A stretch of DNA of 64,000 nt from Thiohalomonas sp963783235 (GCA_963783235.1 CAWAMN010000001.1:1-64000), one strand, 5' to 3'; positions 8,221 to 17,587 are shown, counted from the stretch's first letter. The notes: generated from the letters alone by a model not told the origin. Translations and numbers: made by a program.

Positions 8221-9507
8221 CTAGTCGGTGCCCTTGTGGCGACGCTGGCGGTATAAGGGGTCCACCCGCACGGTTTTGATGGCATTTGCACCCGTCTGCA
8301 CCACTTCCAGCGGGTAGTCGTTGAGCAGTACGCTGGTGCCCGGCTCGGGAATCGTCTCCAGGTATTCGATGAGCATGCCATTGAGGGTCTTGGCGCCCTC
8401 GGTCGGCAGAGACCAATTCATGATCCGGTTCAGTTCCCGCACATTGGCGCTGCCGTCCACCAGGTAGGTGCCGTCTTCCTGGGGATGGATTTCCTTGAGC
8501 GTGGTTCCCGGATCGGTGGTGAACTCGCCTACGATTTCCTCGAGTATATCGTCGAGTGTGACCAGCCCCTGGATGTCGCCGTACTCGTCCACCACCAGAC
8601 CTAAACGGCGCCGCTGTTTCTGAAAATTCAGCAACTGGGTGTTGAGGCGGCTGGCTTCGGGAATGAAGTAAACTTCCCGGATCATGTCCATAAACCGTTC
8701 ACGGTTGAGTTCGCCCCGCTGCTGAATGGCGAGCAGATCCCGCAGATGGACGATACCGACGACGCTGTCGATACCCCCCCGATAGACCGGAAGGCGGGTA
8801 TGCTGGCTGTTGGTCAGTTGGTCGATGATTTCGGCCCATTCACCTTCCAGGTCGATCCCGGCGATTTCATTGCGCGGGATCATGATGTCCTCGACGGTCG
8901 CCTTTTCGAGATCCAGGATGTTGAGCAGCATTTTTTGGTGACGGCGCGGAATCATGGCGCCCGCCTCGTTGACGACGGTCCGCAGTTCCTCGCTGGAGAG
9001 GTGGGCGCTGTCCACGTCCTTGGTAGAGACCCCGAAAAGCCGCAGCATGCCATTGGCGATGGCGTTGATCAGCCATACCAGCGGATAGAAGGCCTTGAGC
9101 AGTGGGCCCAGTACGAAGCTGGCCGGAAAGGCGATCCGTTCCGGATGCAAGGCGGCCAATGTTTTGGGTGTGACTTCGGCGAACAGCAGTATGACCACCG
9201 TCAGCACGGCGGTGGCCAGCCAGGGTCCCGCTTCGCCCACCAGCCGTATGGCGATCACCGTAGCCAGGGCCGAGGCGAGGATATTCACGAAGTTGTTACC
9301 GAGCAGAATGATCCCGATCAGCCGATCGGGCCGCTTGAGCAAACGGTTGGCGCGTATCGCTCCGGGGTGCCCGTGCTTGGCCATGTGCCGCAGACGGTAG
9401 CGATTGAGGCTGATGAGACCCGTCTCGGAACCGGAGAAAAACGCGGAAAGGACAATGAGAAAAGCAAGAACGCCGATCAGGGCGCCTATGGGAATGTCGT
9501 TTAGCAA
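8221..9507 (-). CDS. HlyC/CorC (CNNM/DUF21) family transporter
   Basis: Inner-membrane protein related to CNNM magnesium transporters and E. coli YfjD/CorB. Three parts are visible: a DUF21 membrane domain (residues 1 to about 190), a CBS pair (MIPRNEIAGIDLEG... and GIVHLRDLL...), and a C-terminal CorC_HlyC domain ending near EVVQTGANAIKTVRV. At 428 residues it is full length. The start at TTG 9507 has no obvious ribosome site, so it is uncertain. The ypjD-corB pair divergent from ffh matches the E. coli arrangement. Confidence 0.9.
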   Translation of the reverse strand: MLNDIPIGALIGVLAFLIVLSAFFSGSETGLISLNRYRLRHMAKHGHPGAIRANRLLKRPDRLIGIILLGNNFVNILASALATVIAIRLVGEAGPWLATAVLTVVILLFAEVTPKTLAALHPERIAFPASFVLGPLLKAFYPLVWLINAIANGMLRLFGVSTKDVDSAHLSSEELRTVVNEAGAMIPRRHQKMLLNILDLEKATVEDIMIPRNEIAGIDLEGEWAEIIDQLTNSQHTRLPVYRGGIDSVVGIVHLRDLLAIQQRGELNRERFMDMIREVYFIPEASRLNTQLLNFQKQRRRLGLVVDEYGDIQGLVTLDDILEEIVGEFTTDPGTTLKEIHPQEDGTYLVDGSANVRELNRIMNWSLPTEGAKTLNGMLIEYLETIPEPGTSVLLNDYPLEVVQTGANAIKTVRVDPLYRQRRHKGTD

Positions 9508-9711
9508 AAGGGTGAAAGCCTCAGCTCAAGCTCGAAGGAGTATTACTAAGGGGCCGAAGCGCCGTGTGTCAACCTCTATGGTGAGCTCGGATACTGCACA
9601 AAACGGCAATATCTTAGAACAATCGATGATCCATTGCCAAAAAGCGGTACGCCTCGGCAGGTGCATCAGGCTACTTCCATCGACTCCTCGGCGGTGAGGA
9701 TCCGAACACCG

Positions 9712-10515
9712 CTAGCGCAGGATGAGCTCCAGCACCAGTTTGCTGCCGAAGTAGGCGAGAACGAGCACCACAAAGCCCCCGAGCGTCCAGCGGATGGCGG
9801 TACGCCCGCGCCAACCGAACTGCCACCGCCCCCATAGCAGTACTGCGAACACGACCCAGGCGGAGAGAGACAGTACGGTTTTATGCACCAGATGCTGGGC
9901 GAAAATGTTCTCCAGGAAATGGATCCCGCTGATGAGCGAAAGCGTCAGTAGCAGAAAGCCGACCCCAATCAGCCGGAACAGGAGGATCTCCATGGTCTCG
10001 AGCGGGGGGAGGGCGCGAATGAAACCGCCAGGGCGGCGGTTCCGCAACTGCCGGTCCTGTACGGCCAGCAGCATGGCCTGCAAGGTTGCTATGGCCAGCA
10101 AACTGTAGGAGGAAACGGAAAGCAGGATATGGATTTCAAGCCCCACCGGGCTTCGCGGCACCAGCGTCGGATTCACCGGTGCCAGCACCTGCGCCACCAG
10201 CCCCAGGGCCGCAATCGGAAAAACCGCGATTCCCAGATTTTCCACCGGTTGTCCGGTGGCGGACAGCAGCACCAGCAGCGCGATGAGCCAACCGGTAAGG
10301 GAAAGCATGTTGAAGAACGACAGGTTCAGGGTCTCCGGCCCGAGCAGTGCGCCGTACAAGACAAACCCATGGGCCGCCACTGCGCCGAGTCCCAGAACCA
10401 GGGGCAGGTATTTGCTTTGCTCACCGGCCTGGAATCCGCGCGCCATGCGCCGTCCCAGCAGACCGGCGGCTCCCAGATAACCGATTAGAGCGACTGTGAC
10501 CAAAACCGTATTCAT
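9712..10515 (-). CDS. ypjD: YpjD/CcsA-like inner-membrane protein
   Basis: Polytopic membrane protein of about 267 residues related to the cytochrome c assembly family (CcsA/HemX). Eight or so hydrophobic helices are visible, with conserved histidines such as FLENIFAQHLVHKTVLS. ATG 10515 (MNTVLVTVALIGYLGAAG) is preferred over an upstream TTG at 10542. In E. coli ypjD also lies between ffh and the CorB gene, which supports the name. Its exact role is not established. Confidence 0.82.
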   Translation of the reverse strand: MNTVLVTVALIGYLGAAGLLGRRMARGFQAGEQSKYLPLVLGLGAVAAHGFVLYGALLGPETLNLSFFNMLSLTGWLIALLVLLSATGQPVENLGIAVFPIAALGLVAQVLAPVNPTLVPRSPVGLEIHILLSVSSYSLLAIATLQAMLLAVQDRQLRNRRPGGFIRALPPLETMEILLFRLIGVGFLLLTLSLISGIHFLENIFAQHLVHKTVLSLSAWVVFAVLLWGRWQFGWRGRTAIRWTLGGFVVLVLAYFGSKLVLELILR

Positions 10516-10813
10516 TCGTATACGCTTTCGAAAAGAAGACAAATGTTCTCACAACCGGAGGGTCACGTGAATGGGCGGTGTGACTTGCCTCAGAAAAACG
10601 TGACAGGACCGAGCAGTATGTGATCCGCTATTGTGTCATTGACATCCGGCAGGTGCACCGGTTCTCGAATTTCCCTTCCGCCGTTTGTCCGCGTTTGCCC
10701 AAACATGCTACAAAGGACCGGTCGGGAGCAAAAACTCCCCGGCGTGGCCCCGAAAAGTGCCGAAAAGGCACAAAATAATAGGCGAAAACAGAGGAAGGCT
10801 TCCGGAGAACTCG

Positions 10814-11581
10814 ATGCAACTGCGGATTTTAGGCTGCAGCGGTGGTATTGCCGCCGGTCGCCGGACGACCTCCTTTCTCATCGATGATGACGTTCTCATC
10901 GATGCCGGCAGTGGCGTCGGTGATCTGACCCTCGACCAGATGGAGCGGATCAAGCACATCGTGCTGACCCACTCGCATCTCGACCATGTGCATGCCATTC
11001 CGCTGCTACTGGATAGCATGTTTGACCGTATCAAAGAGCCGATTACGGTTCACGCCCTGCCGGAGACCATCAGCGCGCTGCGTGAGCATATGTTCAACTG
11101 GGTCGTCTGGCCCGATTTCACCAGCTTGCCGCACCCCGATAGCCCGGTGCTGCGCTATGTACCGATGAGACCCGGTGAGGAACTGAACCTGGACGGCCGG
11201 CGCTTTCGCATGGTGCCCGTCAATCACGTGGTGCCGACGGTGGGCTACATCGTTACCGGCCCCGAGGGCGGAGTCTTTGCGTTTAGCGGTGATACCACCA
11301 CGAACGATACGCTCTGGAAGGGCCTCAACGCGCTTGAACGGCTGGACATGCTGATTGTCAAATGCGCCTTCTCCAACGCGCGGCATGAGCTTTGCCGGCA
11401 GGCGCGCCACTACTGTCCGGACCTGTTGGCCGAAGACCTGACCAAACTAAACCAGCGTCCCGCGGTCTATCTTTCCCATGCAAAGCCCGGTGAAGAGCGT
11501 CAGATTATGGACGAGTGCCGGGCACTGGTCTCCGACCGCAAGCTCGAACAGCTGTCGGGCGGAGAGATTTTCACGCTATAA
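10814..11581 (+). CDS. MBL-fold hydrolase (class II cAMP phosphodiesterase-like)
   Basis: Metallo-beta-lactamase-fold hydrolase of 255 residues. The zinc motif HSHLDH is at residues 53-58. Further metal ligands are likely His in NHVVPTVGY, Asp in FSGDTT and His in YLSHAKPGE. The fold and length resemble class II cyclic nucleotide phosphodiesterases (CpdP type), but the substrate is not proven. ATG 10814 has GGAG six bases upstream. It lies just ahead of ffh on the same strand. Confidence 0.8.
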   Translation: MQLRILGCSGGIAAGRRTTSFLIDDDVLIDAGSGVGDLTLDQMERIKHIVLTHSHLDHVHAIPLLLDSMFDRIKEPITVHALPETISALREHMFNWVVWPDFTSLPHPDSPVLRYVPMRPGEELNLDGRRFRMVPVNHVVPTVGYIVTGPEGGVFAFSGDTTTNDTLWKGLNALERLDMLIVKCAFSNARHELCRQARHYCPDLLAEDLTKLNQRPAVYLSHAKPGEERQIMDECRALVSDRKLEQLSGGEIFTL

Positions 11582-11652
11582 TCGCGGTTACTTTTTTCTG
11601 AGCCGGCGCTCATCGCGGATGGGCGCCGCTTCTGTGATTGCGGCTGGTCGTT

Positions 11653-13017
11653 ATGTTCGAAAACCTCACTGAACGCCTTTCCAAGACCCTGCGCGACCTG
11701 CGTGGGACCGGTCGACTGACCGAGGACAATATCAAGGACACCATGCGCGAAGTGCGTATGGCGCTGCTGGAGGCGGATGTCGCCCTGCCGGTGGTCAAGG
11801 AGTTTGTCAATCACGTGCGCGAGCGCGCCGTTGGCAAGGATGTCCTGGAGAGCCTCACCCCGGGTCAGGCCCTGGTAAAGATCGTCAATGACGAGCTGGT
11901 GGCGATCATGGGCGAGGCCAATGAGGACCTCCAGCTCAATGTCCAACCTCCGGCGGTGGTGCTCATGGCGGGGCTGCAGGGCTCCGGTAAGACCACCAGT
12001 ACTGCCAAACTGGGTCGCTTCCTGCGCGAGCAGCGCAAAAAAACGGTCCTCGTGGTGAGTACCGACGTGTACCGTCCGGCCGCCATCGACCAGCTGGAGA
12101 CCTTGGCGAGGGAGGTCGAGGTCGAGTTCTATCCCAGCGCCACGGACCAGAAACCGGTCGATATCGCCCGCGCTGCGATCGAGCATGCGCGCAAAAAGCT
12201 CATCGATGTCGTCATCGTCGATACGGCGGGCCGCCTGCATATCGATGAGTCGATGATGGACGAGATCCGTCGTCTGCACGAGGCGGCGGATCCGGTGGAA
12301 ACCCTCTTCGTGGTGGACAGCATGACCGGCCAGGACGCCGCCAATACGGCCAAGGCCTTTGGCGATGCCCTGCCGCTGACCGGCGTGGTGCTGACCAAGG
12401 CGGATGGCGATGCGCGCGGCGGCGCGGCGCTGTCGGTACGGCATATCACCGGCCGGCCGATTAAATTCCTCGGTGTCGGTGAGAAGACCACGGCGCTGGA
12501 GCCGTTCCACCCGGAGCGGGTGGCCTCCCGGATCCTGGATATGGGCGATGTGGTCTCCCTGGTCGAGGAAGTCCAGCGCACGGTCGATCACAAAGAGGCC
12601 GAGAAGCTCGCCACCAAGTTCAAGAAGGGCCAGGGCTTCGACCTGGAGGATTTCCGGCAACAGCTCCAGCAGCTAGGAAACATGGGCGGCGTGGCCAGTC
12701 TCATGGACAAGCTGCCGGGGATGTCCGGCATTCCCGACGCCGCCAAGAAGCAGGTCAACGACAAGGAATTTCGCCGCATGGAGGCCATTATCAGTTCCAT
12801 GACGCCTTCCGAGCGGCGCAAACCGGACCTGATCAAGGGCTCCCGCAAACGCCGGATCGCCGCCGGTTCGGGGACGCAGGTGCAGGAAGTCAACCGTCTG
12901 CTCAAGCAATTCACGCAGATGCAGAAAATGATGAAACGGATGAAAAAGAAGGGCGGCATGGCCAAGATGATGCGCGGCCTCAAGGGCGGCGGCATGCCGG
13001 GGATGCCGCCTTTTTAG
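11653..13017 (+). CDS. ffh: Signal recognition particle protein Ffh
   Basis: GTPase of the signal recognition particle, which binds signal sequences and 4.5S RNA and docks with FtsY. The N domain starts MFENLTERLSKTL. The G1 motif is GLQGSGKTT at 107-115, followed by DTAGR and TKADGDARG. The methionine-rich M domain covers about 300-454 (GNMGGVASLMDKLPGM, MQKMMKRMKKKGG). ATG 11653 aligns with known Ffh starts; the upstream in-frame TTG is less likely. The 454-residue length is normal. Confidence 0.97.
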   Translation: MFENLTERLSKTLRDLRGTGRLTEDNIKDTMREVRMALLEADVALPVVKEFVNHVRERAVGKDVLESLTPGQALVKIVNDELVAIMGEANEDLQLNVQPPAVVLMAGLQGSGKTTSTAKLGRFLREQRKKTVLVVSTDVYRPAAIDQLETLAREVEVEFYPSATDQKPVDIARAAIEHARKKLIDVVIVDTAGRLHIDESMMDEIRRLHEAADPVETLFVVDSMTGQDAANTAKAFGDALPLTGVVLTKADGDARGGAALSVRHITGRPIKFLGVGEKTTALEPFHPERVASRILDMGDVVSLVEEVQRTVDHKEAEKLATKFKKGQGFDLEDFRQQLQQLGNMGGVASLMDKLPGMSGIPDAAKKQVNDKEFRRMEAIISSMTPSERRKPDLIKGSRKRRIAAGSGTQVQEVNRLLKQFTQMQKMMKRMKKKGGMAKMMRGLKGGGMPGMPPF

Positions 13018-13021
13018 TGTA

Positions 13022-13167
13022 TAGCAGGCTGTTGAAAAAGGTTTTTATCCCTTCTCCCTGAGGGAGAAGGTTAGGATGAGGGAGATAAAATCAGTAACTT
13101 ACCTTTTATTGAGTCCCCTCACCCCAGCCCTCTCCCTCTGGAGAGGGTGTTTTTCAACAGCCTGCTA
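13022..13167. repeat. 146-bp MITE-like element, copy 1
   Basis: An element bounded by perfect 18-bp terminal inverted repeats, TAGCAGGCTGTTGAAAAA at 13022-13039 and its exact complement at 13150-13167. Inside are two shorter hairpins rich in CCCTTCTCCC and CCCTCTCC. It begins four bases after the ffh stop. A second copy in the opposite orientation lies at 31896-32030. It has no coding capacity, so mobilisation would need a transposase elsewhere. Confidence 0.8.
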
Positions 13168-13316
13168 GTGGCAAGTTGCGAGGGCGGGCGTGGGATTCCT
13201 CGCAACTCGCTACTAGCCACTCGCGACTCCCTGTCGTACAATACCCGGCTTCTTAGGGTTCTGGCGGGTCGCCGAAGGCGGCCCCGTTTGTTTTTGGAGA
13301 CGAGGATCTAGCGAGA

Positions 13317-13565
13317 ATGGTAACCATTCGTTTAGCTCGCGGCGGCGCCAAGAAGCGTCCTTTTTACAGCATCGTCGTGACCGACAGCCGCAACCGTCGG
13401 GACGGCCGTTTCATTGAGCGCGTCGGCTTTTTCAACCCCGTAGCGAACGGCAAGGAAGAGCGCGTACGGCTCGATCGTGAGCGGGTCGACTACTGGTTGT
13501 CGAAAGGTGCCAAGGCCTCTGAGCGCGTTGCTGACCTGATCAAGCAGAGCGCTGCCACCGCGTAA
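13317..13565 (+). CDS. rpsP: 30S ribosomal protein S16
   Basis: S16 is an assembly protein of the small subunit. MVTIRLARGGAKKRPFYSIVVTDSR is the standard N-terminal region (only its first part is needed for recognition), and 82 residues is normal. It is the first gene of the rpsP-rimM-trmD-rplS operon. A likely -10 box, TACAAT, is at 13237-13242, leaving a leader of about 70 bases. GAGGAT precedes the ATG by nine bases. An inverted repeat GTTGCGAGG/CCTCGCAAC lies upstream (13173-13205). Confidence 0.96.
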   Translation: MVTIRLARGGAKKRPFYSIVVTDSRNRRDGRFIERVGFFNPVANGKEERVRLDRERVDYWLSKGAKASERVADLIKQSAATA

Positions 13566-13586
13566 CGCTCCGGGTATCGGCCCCCG

Positions 13587-14099
13587 ATGGGCAATGCAGA
13601 CCCAAACGGCTACGTGCTGTTGGGCCGGGTATCCGGCCTGTACGGCGTCGGGGGCTGGGTCAAGGTGTTCTCGTACACGCAACCGCGCGAGAACATTCTG
13701 AAATACGTGTCCTGGTATGTGCGTGAAGGCGATCAGTGGGTTCGGCGTTCGCTGCTCAAGGGACGGCGACACGGCAAGGCTGTAGTTGCCAGAATCGAGG
13801 GTTGTGATGATCGTGAGCAGGCGAGGGCGCTGATAGGTGCCGATATCGCCATTTCGCGTGAGCAGTTGCCTGAGCCGGAGCGGGGCGAGTATTACTGGTC
13901 GGATCTGATGGGCCTCGAGGTGGTAACCGTCGATGGCGAAAAGCTGGGACGGGTTGACCACTTGATGGAGACGGGGGCCAATGATGTTTTAGTGGTCGCC
14001 GGCGAACGGGAGCGGCTAATTCCGTTCATCGACGAGGTGATCACGTCGGTGGATCTGGAAAGCGGATGCCTGACCGTTGACTGGGACCCGGAGTTTTAG
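13587..14099 (+). CDS. rimM: Ribosome maturation factor RimM
   Basis: RimM binds S19 and helps mature the head of the 30S subunit. The N-terminal domain has VLLGRVSGLYGVGGWVKV, and the PRC-barrel domain has YYWSDLMGLEVVTVDG and RLIPFIDEVI. The 170-residue length is typical. It lies 21 bases after rpsP and 13 before trmD, as in the E. coli operon. Confidence 0.96.
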   Translation: MGNADPNGYVLLGRVSGLYGVGGWVKVFSYTQPRENILKYVSWYVREGDQWVRRSLLKGRRHGKAVVARIEGCDDREQARALIGADIAISREQLPEPERGEYYWSDLMGLEVVTVDGEKLGRVDHLMETGANDVLVVAGERERLIPFIDEVITSVDLESGCLTVDWDPEF

Positions 14100-14112
14100 G
14101 GACGGCGGTGTC

Positions 14113-14853
14113 ATGCGGATCGATGTGATGACGCTGTTTCCGGATATGTTCAAGGCGGTCAGCGGCTTCGGCATTACCGGGCGGGCTGTCGAGCGCGGTC
14201 TGTTGCAGTTGGGGCTTTGGAACCCACGTGACTATACCCACGACCGGCACCGCACGGTGGATGATCGCCCTTACGGCGGCGGGCCGGGAATGGTGATGCT
14301 CTATCCGCCGCTGTACGACTGCTTGCAGGACGTGCGGCAAACGGCCGGCGGCGGACGGGTTATCTACTTGTCGCCGCAAGGCCGGCCCCTGACGCAGTCG
14401 TGCGTGCGGGAGTTGGTGCGCGAAGAGCATCTGATTTTACTGGCCGGACGCTACGAAGGCATTGATGAACGGTTCATTGATGCCGAAGTGGACGAAGAGC
14501 TGTCCATTGGCGACTACGTCCTCTCGGGTGGTGAACTCGGCGCCATGGTGGTCATTGATGCGGTCACGCGTCTGATACCGGGGGCCCTCGGCCACAGCGA
14601 TTCGGCAGAGCAGGATTCATTCAGTGGCGGATTACTGGACTGTCCGCACTACACCCGGCCGGAAGAAGTCGCTGGGCGGGAGGTGCCCGAGGTACTGCGT
14701 TCGGGCGACCATGCGGCTATTGAGCGCTGGCGCCGCAAGCAAGCCCTCGGCCGTACCTGGGAGCGGCGCCCGGACCTGCTGGAGCAGGTCGAGCTGGATG
14801 ACGAACGGCAGGCGCTTCTGGCGGAATATCGCCGGGAGACACGACAGGATTGA
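14113..14853 (+). CDS. trmD: tRNA (guanine-N1)-methyltransferase TrmD
   Basis: SPOUT-class enzyme that methylates G37 of tRNAs using S-adenosylmethionine. The start is ATG 14113 (MRIDVMTLFPDMF). The trefoil-knot cofactor site shows as YEGIDERFID and LSIGDYVLSGGELGAM. The substrate motif PYGGGPGMVM is near residue 55. The 246-residue length is normal. The stop is followed 39 bases later by rplS. Confidence 0.96.
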   Translation: MRIDVMTLFPDMFKAVSGFGITGRAVERGLLQLGLWNPRDYTHDRHRTVDDRPYGGGPGMVMLYPPLYDCLQDVRQTAGGGRVIYLSPQGRPLTQSCVRELVREEHLILLAGRYEGIDERFIDAEVDEELSIGDYVLSGGELGAMVVIDAVTRLIPGALGHSDSAEQDSFSGGLLDCPHYTRPEEVAGREVPEVLRSGDHAAIERWRRKQALGRTWERRPDLLEQVELDDERQALLAEYRRETRQD

Positions 14854-14892
14854 ATGATTAACACTTTACGGACTCATTCCGGGAGCGAGCAA

Positions 14893-15237
14893 ATGAGCAA
14901 TATCATCGAACAACTCGAAGCGGAGCAGATGAACCGCGAGGTGCCCGAGTTCGGCCCGGGCGACACGGTTGTGGTTCAGGTGCGTGTAAAGGAAGGCGAG
15001 CGCGAGCGTCTGCAGGCCTTTGAAGGCGTCTGCATCGCCAGACGTAACCGTGGCCTGAACTCTTCGTTCACGCTGCGCAAGATGTCCAGCGGCGAGGGTG
15101 TGGAGCGTGCATTCCAGACCTACAGCCCGCTGCTTCAGGATATCAAGGTCAAGCGCCGCGGTGATGTCCGCCAGGCCAAGCTGTACTACCTGCGTGGCCG
15201 TACCGGTAAGGCGGCTCGGATCAAGGAAAAGCTCTAA
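14893..15237 (+). CDS. rplS: 50S ribosomal protein L19
   Basis: L19 sits at the subunit interface. ATG 14893 gives MSNIIEQLEAEQM and has GGGAGCGAG upstream. Earlier in-frame codons (from 14854, right after the trmD stop) are probably untranslated. The core GDTVVVQVRVKEGERERLQ and GVERAFQTYSP are diagnostic, and the length of 114 residues is usual. It is the last gene of the operon, followed by the terminator at 15337-15371. Confidence 0.96.
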   Translation: MSNIIEQLEAEQMNREVPEFGPGDTVVVQVRVKEGERERLQAFEGVCIARRNRGLNSSFTLRKMSSGEGVERAFQTYSPLLQDIKVKRRGDVRQAKLYYLRGRTGKAARIKEKL

Positions 15238-15336
15238 ACGCGACAGGAAGTAGCCGGTCCGGTCAATCGGCCCGGCTCTTTCCCGGAGGCATGATGGGAG
15301 AGAACCTCTCCGCATCCCAATGCGCCGATCGCAGAA

Positions 15337-15371
15337 GCGGGCGCCACCCGGTCGGTGGTGCCCGCTTTTTT
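15337..15371 (+). terminator. Strong intrinsic terminator of the rpsP-rplS operon
   Basis: A twelve-base-pair stem, GCGGGCGCCACC with GGTGGTGCCCGC (one G-T pair), has a five-base loop and is followed by six Ts (15366-15371). It lies 100 bases after rplS. The apparent start of the next gene (GTG 15355) falls in its 3' arm. Confidence 0.88.
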
Positions 15372-17118
15372 CGTCCTGCTGATCTTGGCGGGGACGGCGA
15401 TGGCGATGGAACAGGGTCCCCTTGAGGAAGCGGCGAAGCTGACGCGGGCCGGAGCCCCCGAACTGGCGCTGTCGATACTCGATAGGAGCCAGCCGAACGC
15501 CGACGATGATCTCCAGGCCTGGATGAGTTGGCAGCGCCAGCGTGCGTCCATATTGCGCCGCCAAGGGGCATGGGCGGCCCTGGCTGCCGAGTTGCAGGTC
15601 GTTCCCGACGCTGCACCCCCAACCTTCAGAGTTTGGGCCGCCACCGAGCGGGTGAGGGCGTTACTTCACGCCGAGCGCGCGGCGCAGGCACGGCAGGAGC
15701 TGGCGGAGCTGATATGGCGCGGCGGCGGGGAAGCGGACGATCGCCGGAAGTGGCGCGAACTGGTGATCAGAAGCTACGTGATCGATGGGCGTTCGGGCGA
15801 CGCCTATGCGGCCATGCTACGTCACCGCCAGGATTATGGGGATGGCGGGACCGAAGACGCTGTCTTGCGAGCCCGGGTGCTGCTCGGTGCAGGCCGACCG
15901 GCGGATGCGGCAGCCGAACTCACGAGGCTAGAGAAGGCATCGGCCCAGGCGCTGTTGGCACTGGCGCGCTTGCGCGACGGCGCCGCTCCTGCCCCCATTG
16001 CAGCGGCGGCGGCAAAAGAGCTGGCCAAGGAAGGGCTGGATGATCAGGCGGCGCTGATCTGGCGCGGTGTTCGGGTCGATGCGGCGGCGGCAGACGGTGA
16101 CTTGCCCGGTCTAATCGAGGGGCTTGAAGCTCTCATCGCCCGAGGGTCGGGTGGGGCGTTGAAGGGCCTGGTCCCGGTGAGCAGTGACAGACTCTGGGAT
16201 GCCTACCTGGGCTATGCCCGGCGAGTCGGCAACCGAGACCGGTTACTGATGGGCGATGACGCTGCCTGGCAGCAACTGGCTACAACCGACAGTGGCAAGT
16301 ATCCGGTTCGTACCCGCTCGATCTTTGCTCTACTGTCACTGGAAGCTCGAAGTGGAGCGGTTCGGGCACAGGCCCATGAGCGTTTTGCCCAAAACATTCT
16401 TTCCCTGCCCTCAGGGGGCTCCGTCCTGCATGCCCTATATCGGCAATCAGACCGTTTCGGTGCGGCGCAAGTCATCCCCGCCGCCGTTCGGCGACTGCTG
16501 GCAGACCGGGCAGTAGCGCACTCGGATCTCGCCGAGGCCGCGCAGCTGATCAAAGGATTGGAGCCACCTTCCACGGCCGAAGGAAGAGCTCTTTGGGATC
16601 TGCGCCGGGCCAAGATCCTGCTCCTTGGCGGAGAGTACAAAAGGGGGGAGGCGGCGCTTGGCGAGATGGTAGATCAAGCCGCCGGACTGGACACCGCTAC
16701 GGTCGATCGGCTCGTCCAGGTTATCTTTGATCTGCAGACCCTGGGTCGCCACGAGGCTGCCTATCGACTTCTGGAGTCTCTCCAAAAGCGAATCTCTCAG
16801 CCGCGCCTGCGGCGTGAATTACTCTTCTGGATGGCCGATTCGCGCAAGGCCCAGGGGCGCTTGCGAGCTGCGGCCCATCTCTATTTGCAATCGGCAATCC
16901 TCCCCGGTATTTCCACTATGGATCCCTGGGCCCAGACCGCGCGCTACGAAGCGGCGAAAGCGCTCGCCGCGTCCGGCTTGTCGGCTGATGCCGAGGCCCT
17001 CTACCGCCAGTTGCTGAAGGCCACCGATTCGGCACAACGGCGTGCGGTCCTCGCCCGGGAACTCGAGCAGTTGCGCTTGCGAAACGATGCCCCTCGACTC
17101 GATGATGCGGTGCGATAA
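15355..17118 (+). CDS. Exported alpha-helical repeat (TPR/SEL1-like) protein of unknown function
   Basis: A 587-residue Ala/Leu/Arg-rich protein built of paired helices that resemble degenerate tetratricopeptide repeats (for example AQARQELAELIWRGG and GRPADAAAELTRLEKAS). The N terminus AFFVLLILAGTAMA looks like a signal peptide, so export is likely. The start is doubtful: GTG 15355 has no ribosome site and lies inside the terminator hairpin. A basic N region (MRRSQKR, from ATG 15320) is present in another frame, so a one-base indel near 15345 could have split the true start. The gene overlaps the next by 17 bases. I do not recognise a specific family. Confidence 0.6.
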   Translation: MVPAFFVLLILAGTAMAMEQGPLEEAAKLTRAGAPELALSILDRSQPNADDDLQAWMSWQRQRASILRRQGAWAALAAELQVVPDAAPPTFRVWAATERVRALLHAERAAQARQELAELIWRGGGEADDRRKWRELVIRSYVIDGRSGDAYAAMLRHRQDYGDGGTEDAVLRARVLLGAGRPADAAAELTRLEKASAQALLALARLRDGAAPAPIAAAAAKELAKEGLDDQAALIWRGVRVDAAAADGDLPGLIEGLEALIARGSGGALKGLVPVSSDRLWDAYLGYARRVGNRDRLLMGDDAAWQQLATTDSGKYPVRTRSIFALLSLEARSGAVRAQAHERFAQNILSLPSGGSVLHALYRQSDRFGAAQVIPAAVRRLLADRAVAHSDLAEAAQLIKGLEPPSTAEGRALWDLRRAKILLLGGEYKRGEAALGEMVDQAAGLDTATVDRLVQVIFDLQTLGRHEAAYRLLESLQKRISQPRLRRELLFWMADSRKAQGRLRAAAHLYLQSAILPGISTMDPWAQTARYEAAKALAASGLSADAEALYRQLLKATDSAQRRAVLARELEQLRLRNDAPRLDDAVR

Positions 17119-17587
17119 CTTCGATGCAGTTATCGCCACGCCGTTGCCCGGCGGTTGGCGCCTCGGCGTTCGTCTGCAGGATGACCTGGTGCAGGCCGTT
17201 GAATTCCTCCCGGCGCAGGTGGCTGTGTTCGCGCCCGACGGCACAAAGGCACAACACATAGCCGGGCTGTTGTCCGACTATTTCCAGGATCCCCACGTGG
17301 CTCTCAACAAGATCCCGATCGCCCCCGCCCGGACAGCATTCCAGGCTCGGGTTCGGGAAGCGATGTTGAGGATACCCGCCGGAAAGACGTGTGCCTACGG
17401 TGAACTGGCCGCACAGATTCAGACCGCATCGCGGGCGGTTGCCGGGGCTTGCCGAGCCAATCCCGTGCCGTTGGTGGTACCCTGTCACCGGGTCGTGGCG
17501 GCGTCTGGCCTGGGAGGGTTCATGGGAGCCCTTGGCGGAGCTCCACTGGAGTTGAAAGCCTGGCTGCTCAAGCATGAAAGCGTCTGA
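17102..17587 (+). CDS. Methylated-DNA--protein-cysteine methyltransferase
   Basis: Suicide enzyme that removes methyl groups from O6-methylguanine. The active-site motif PCHRVV is present, preceded by ACRANPVPLVV and followed by GLGGFMGA, as in Ogt and the Ada C-terminal domain. About 161 residues from ATG 17102, which overlaps the end of the preceding gene; ATG 17105 is equally possible. It lacks the Ada regulatory domain. It overlaps xerD by 14 bases, so the two are likely translated together. Confidence 0.9.
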   Translation: MMRCDNFDAVIATPLPGGWRLGVRLQDDLVQAVEFLPAQVAVFAPDGTKAQHIAGLLSDYFQDPHVALNKIPIAPARTAFQARVREAMLRIPAGKTCAYGELAAQIQTASRAVAGACRANPVPLVVPCHRVVAASGLGGFMGALGGAPLELKAWLLKHESV

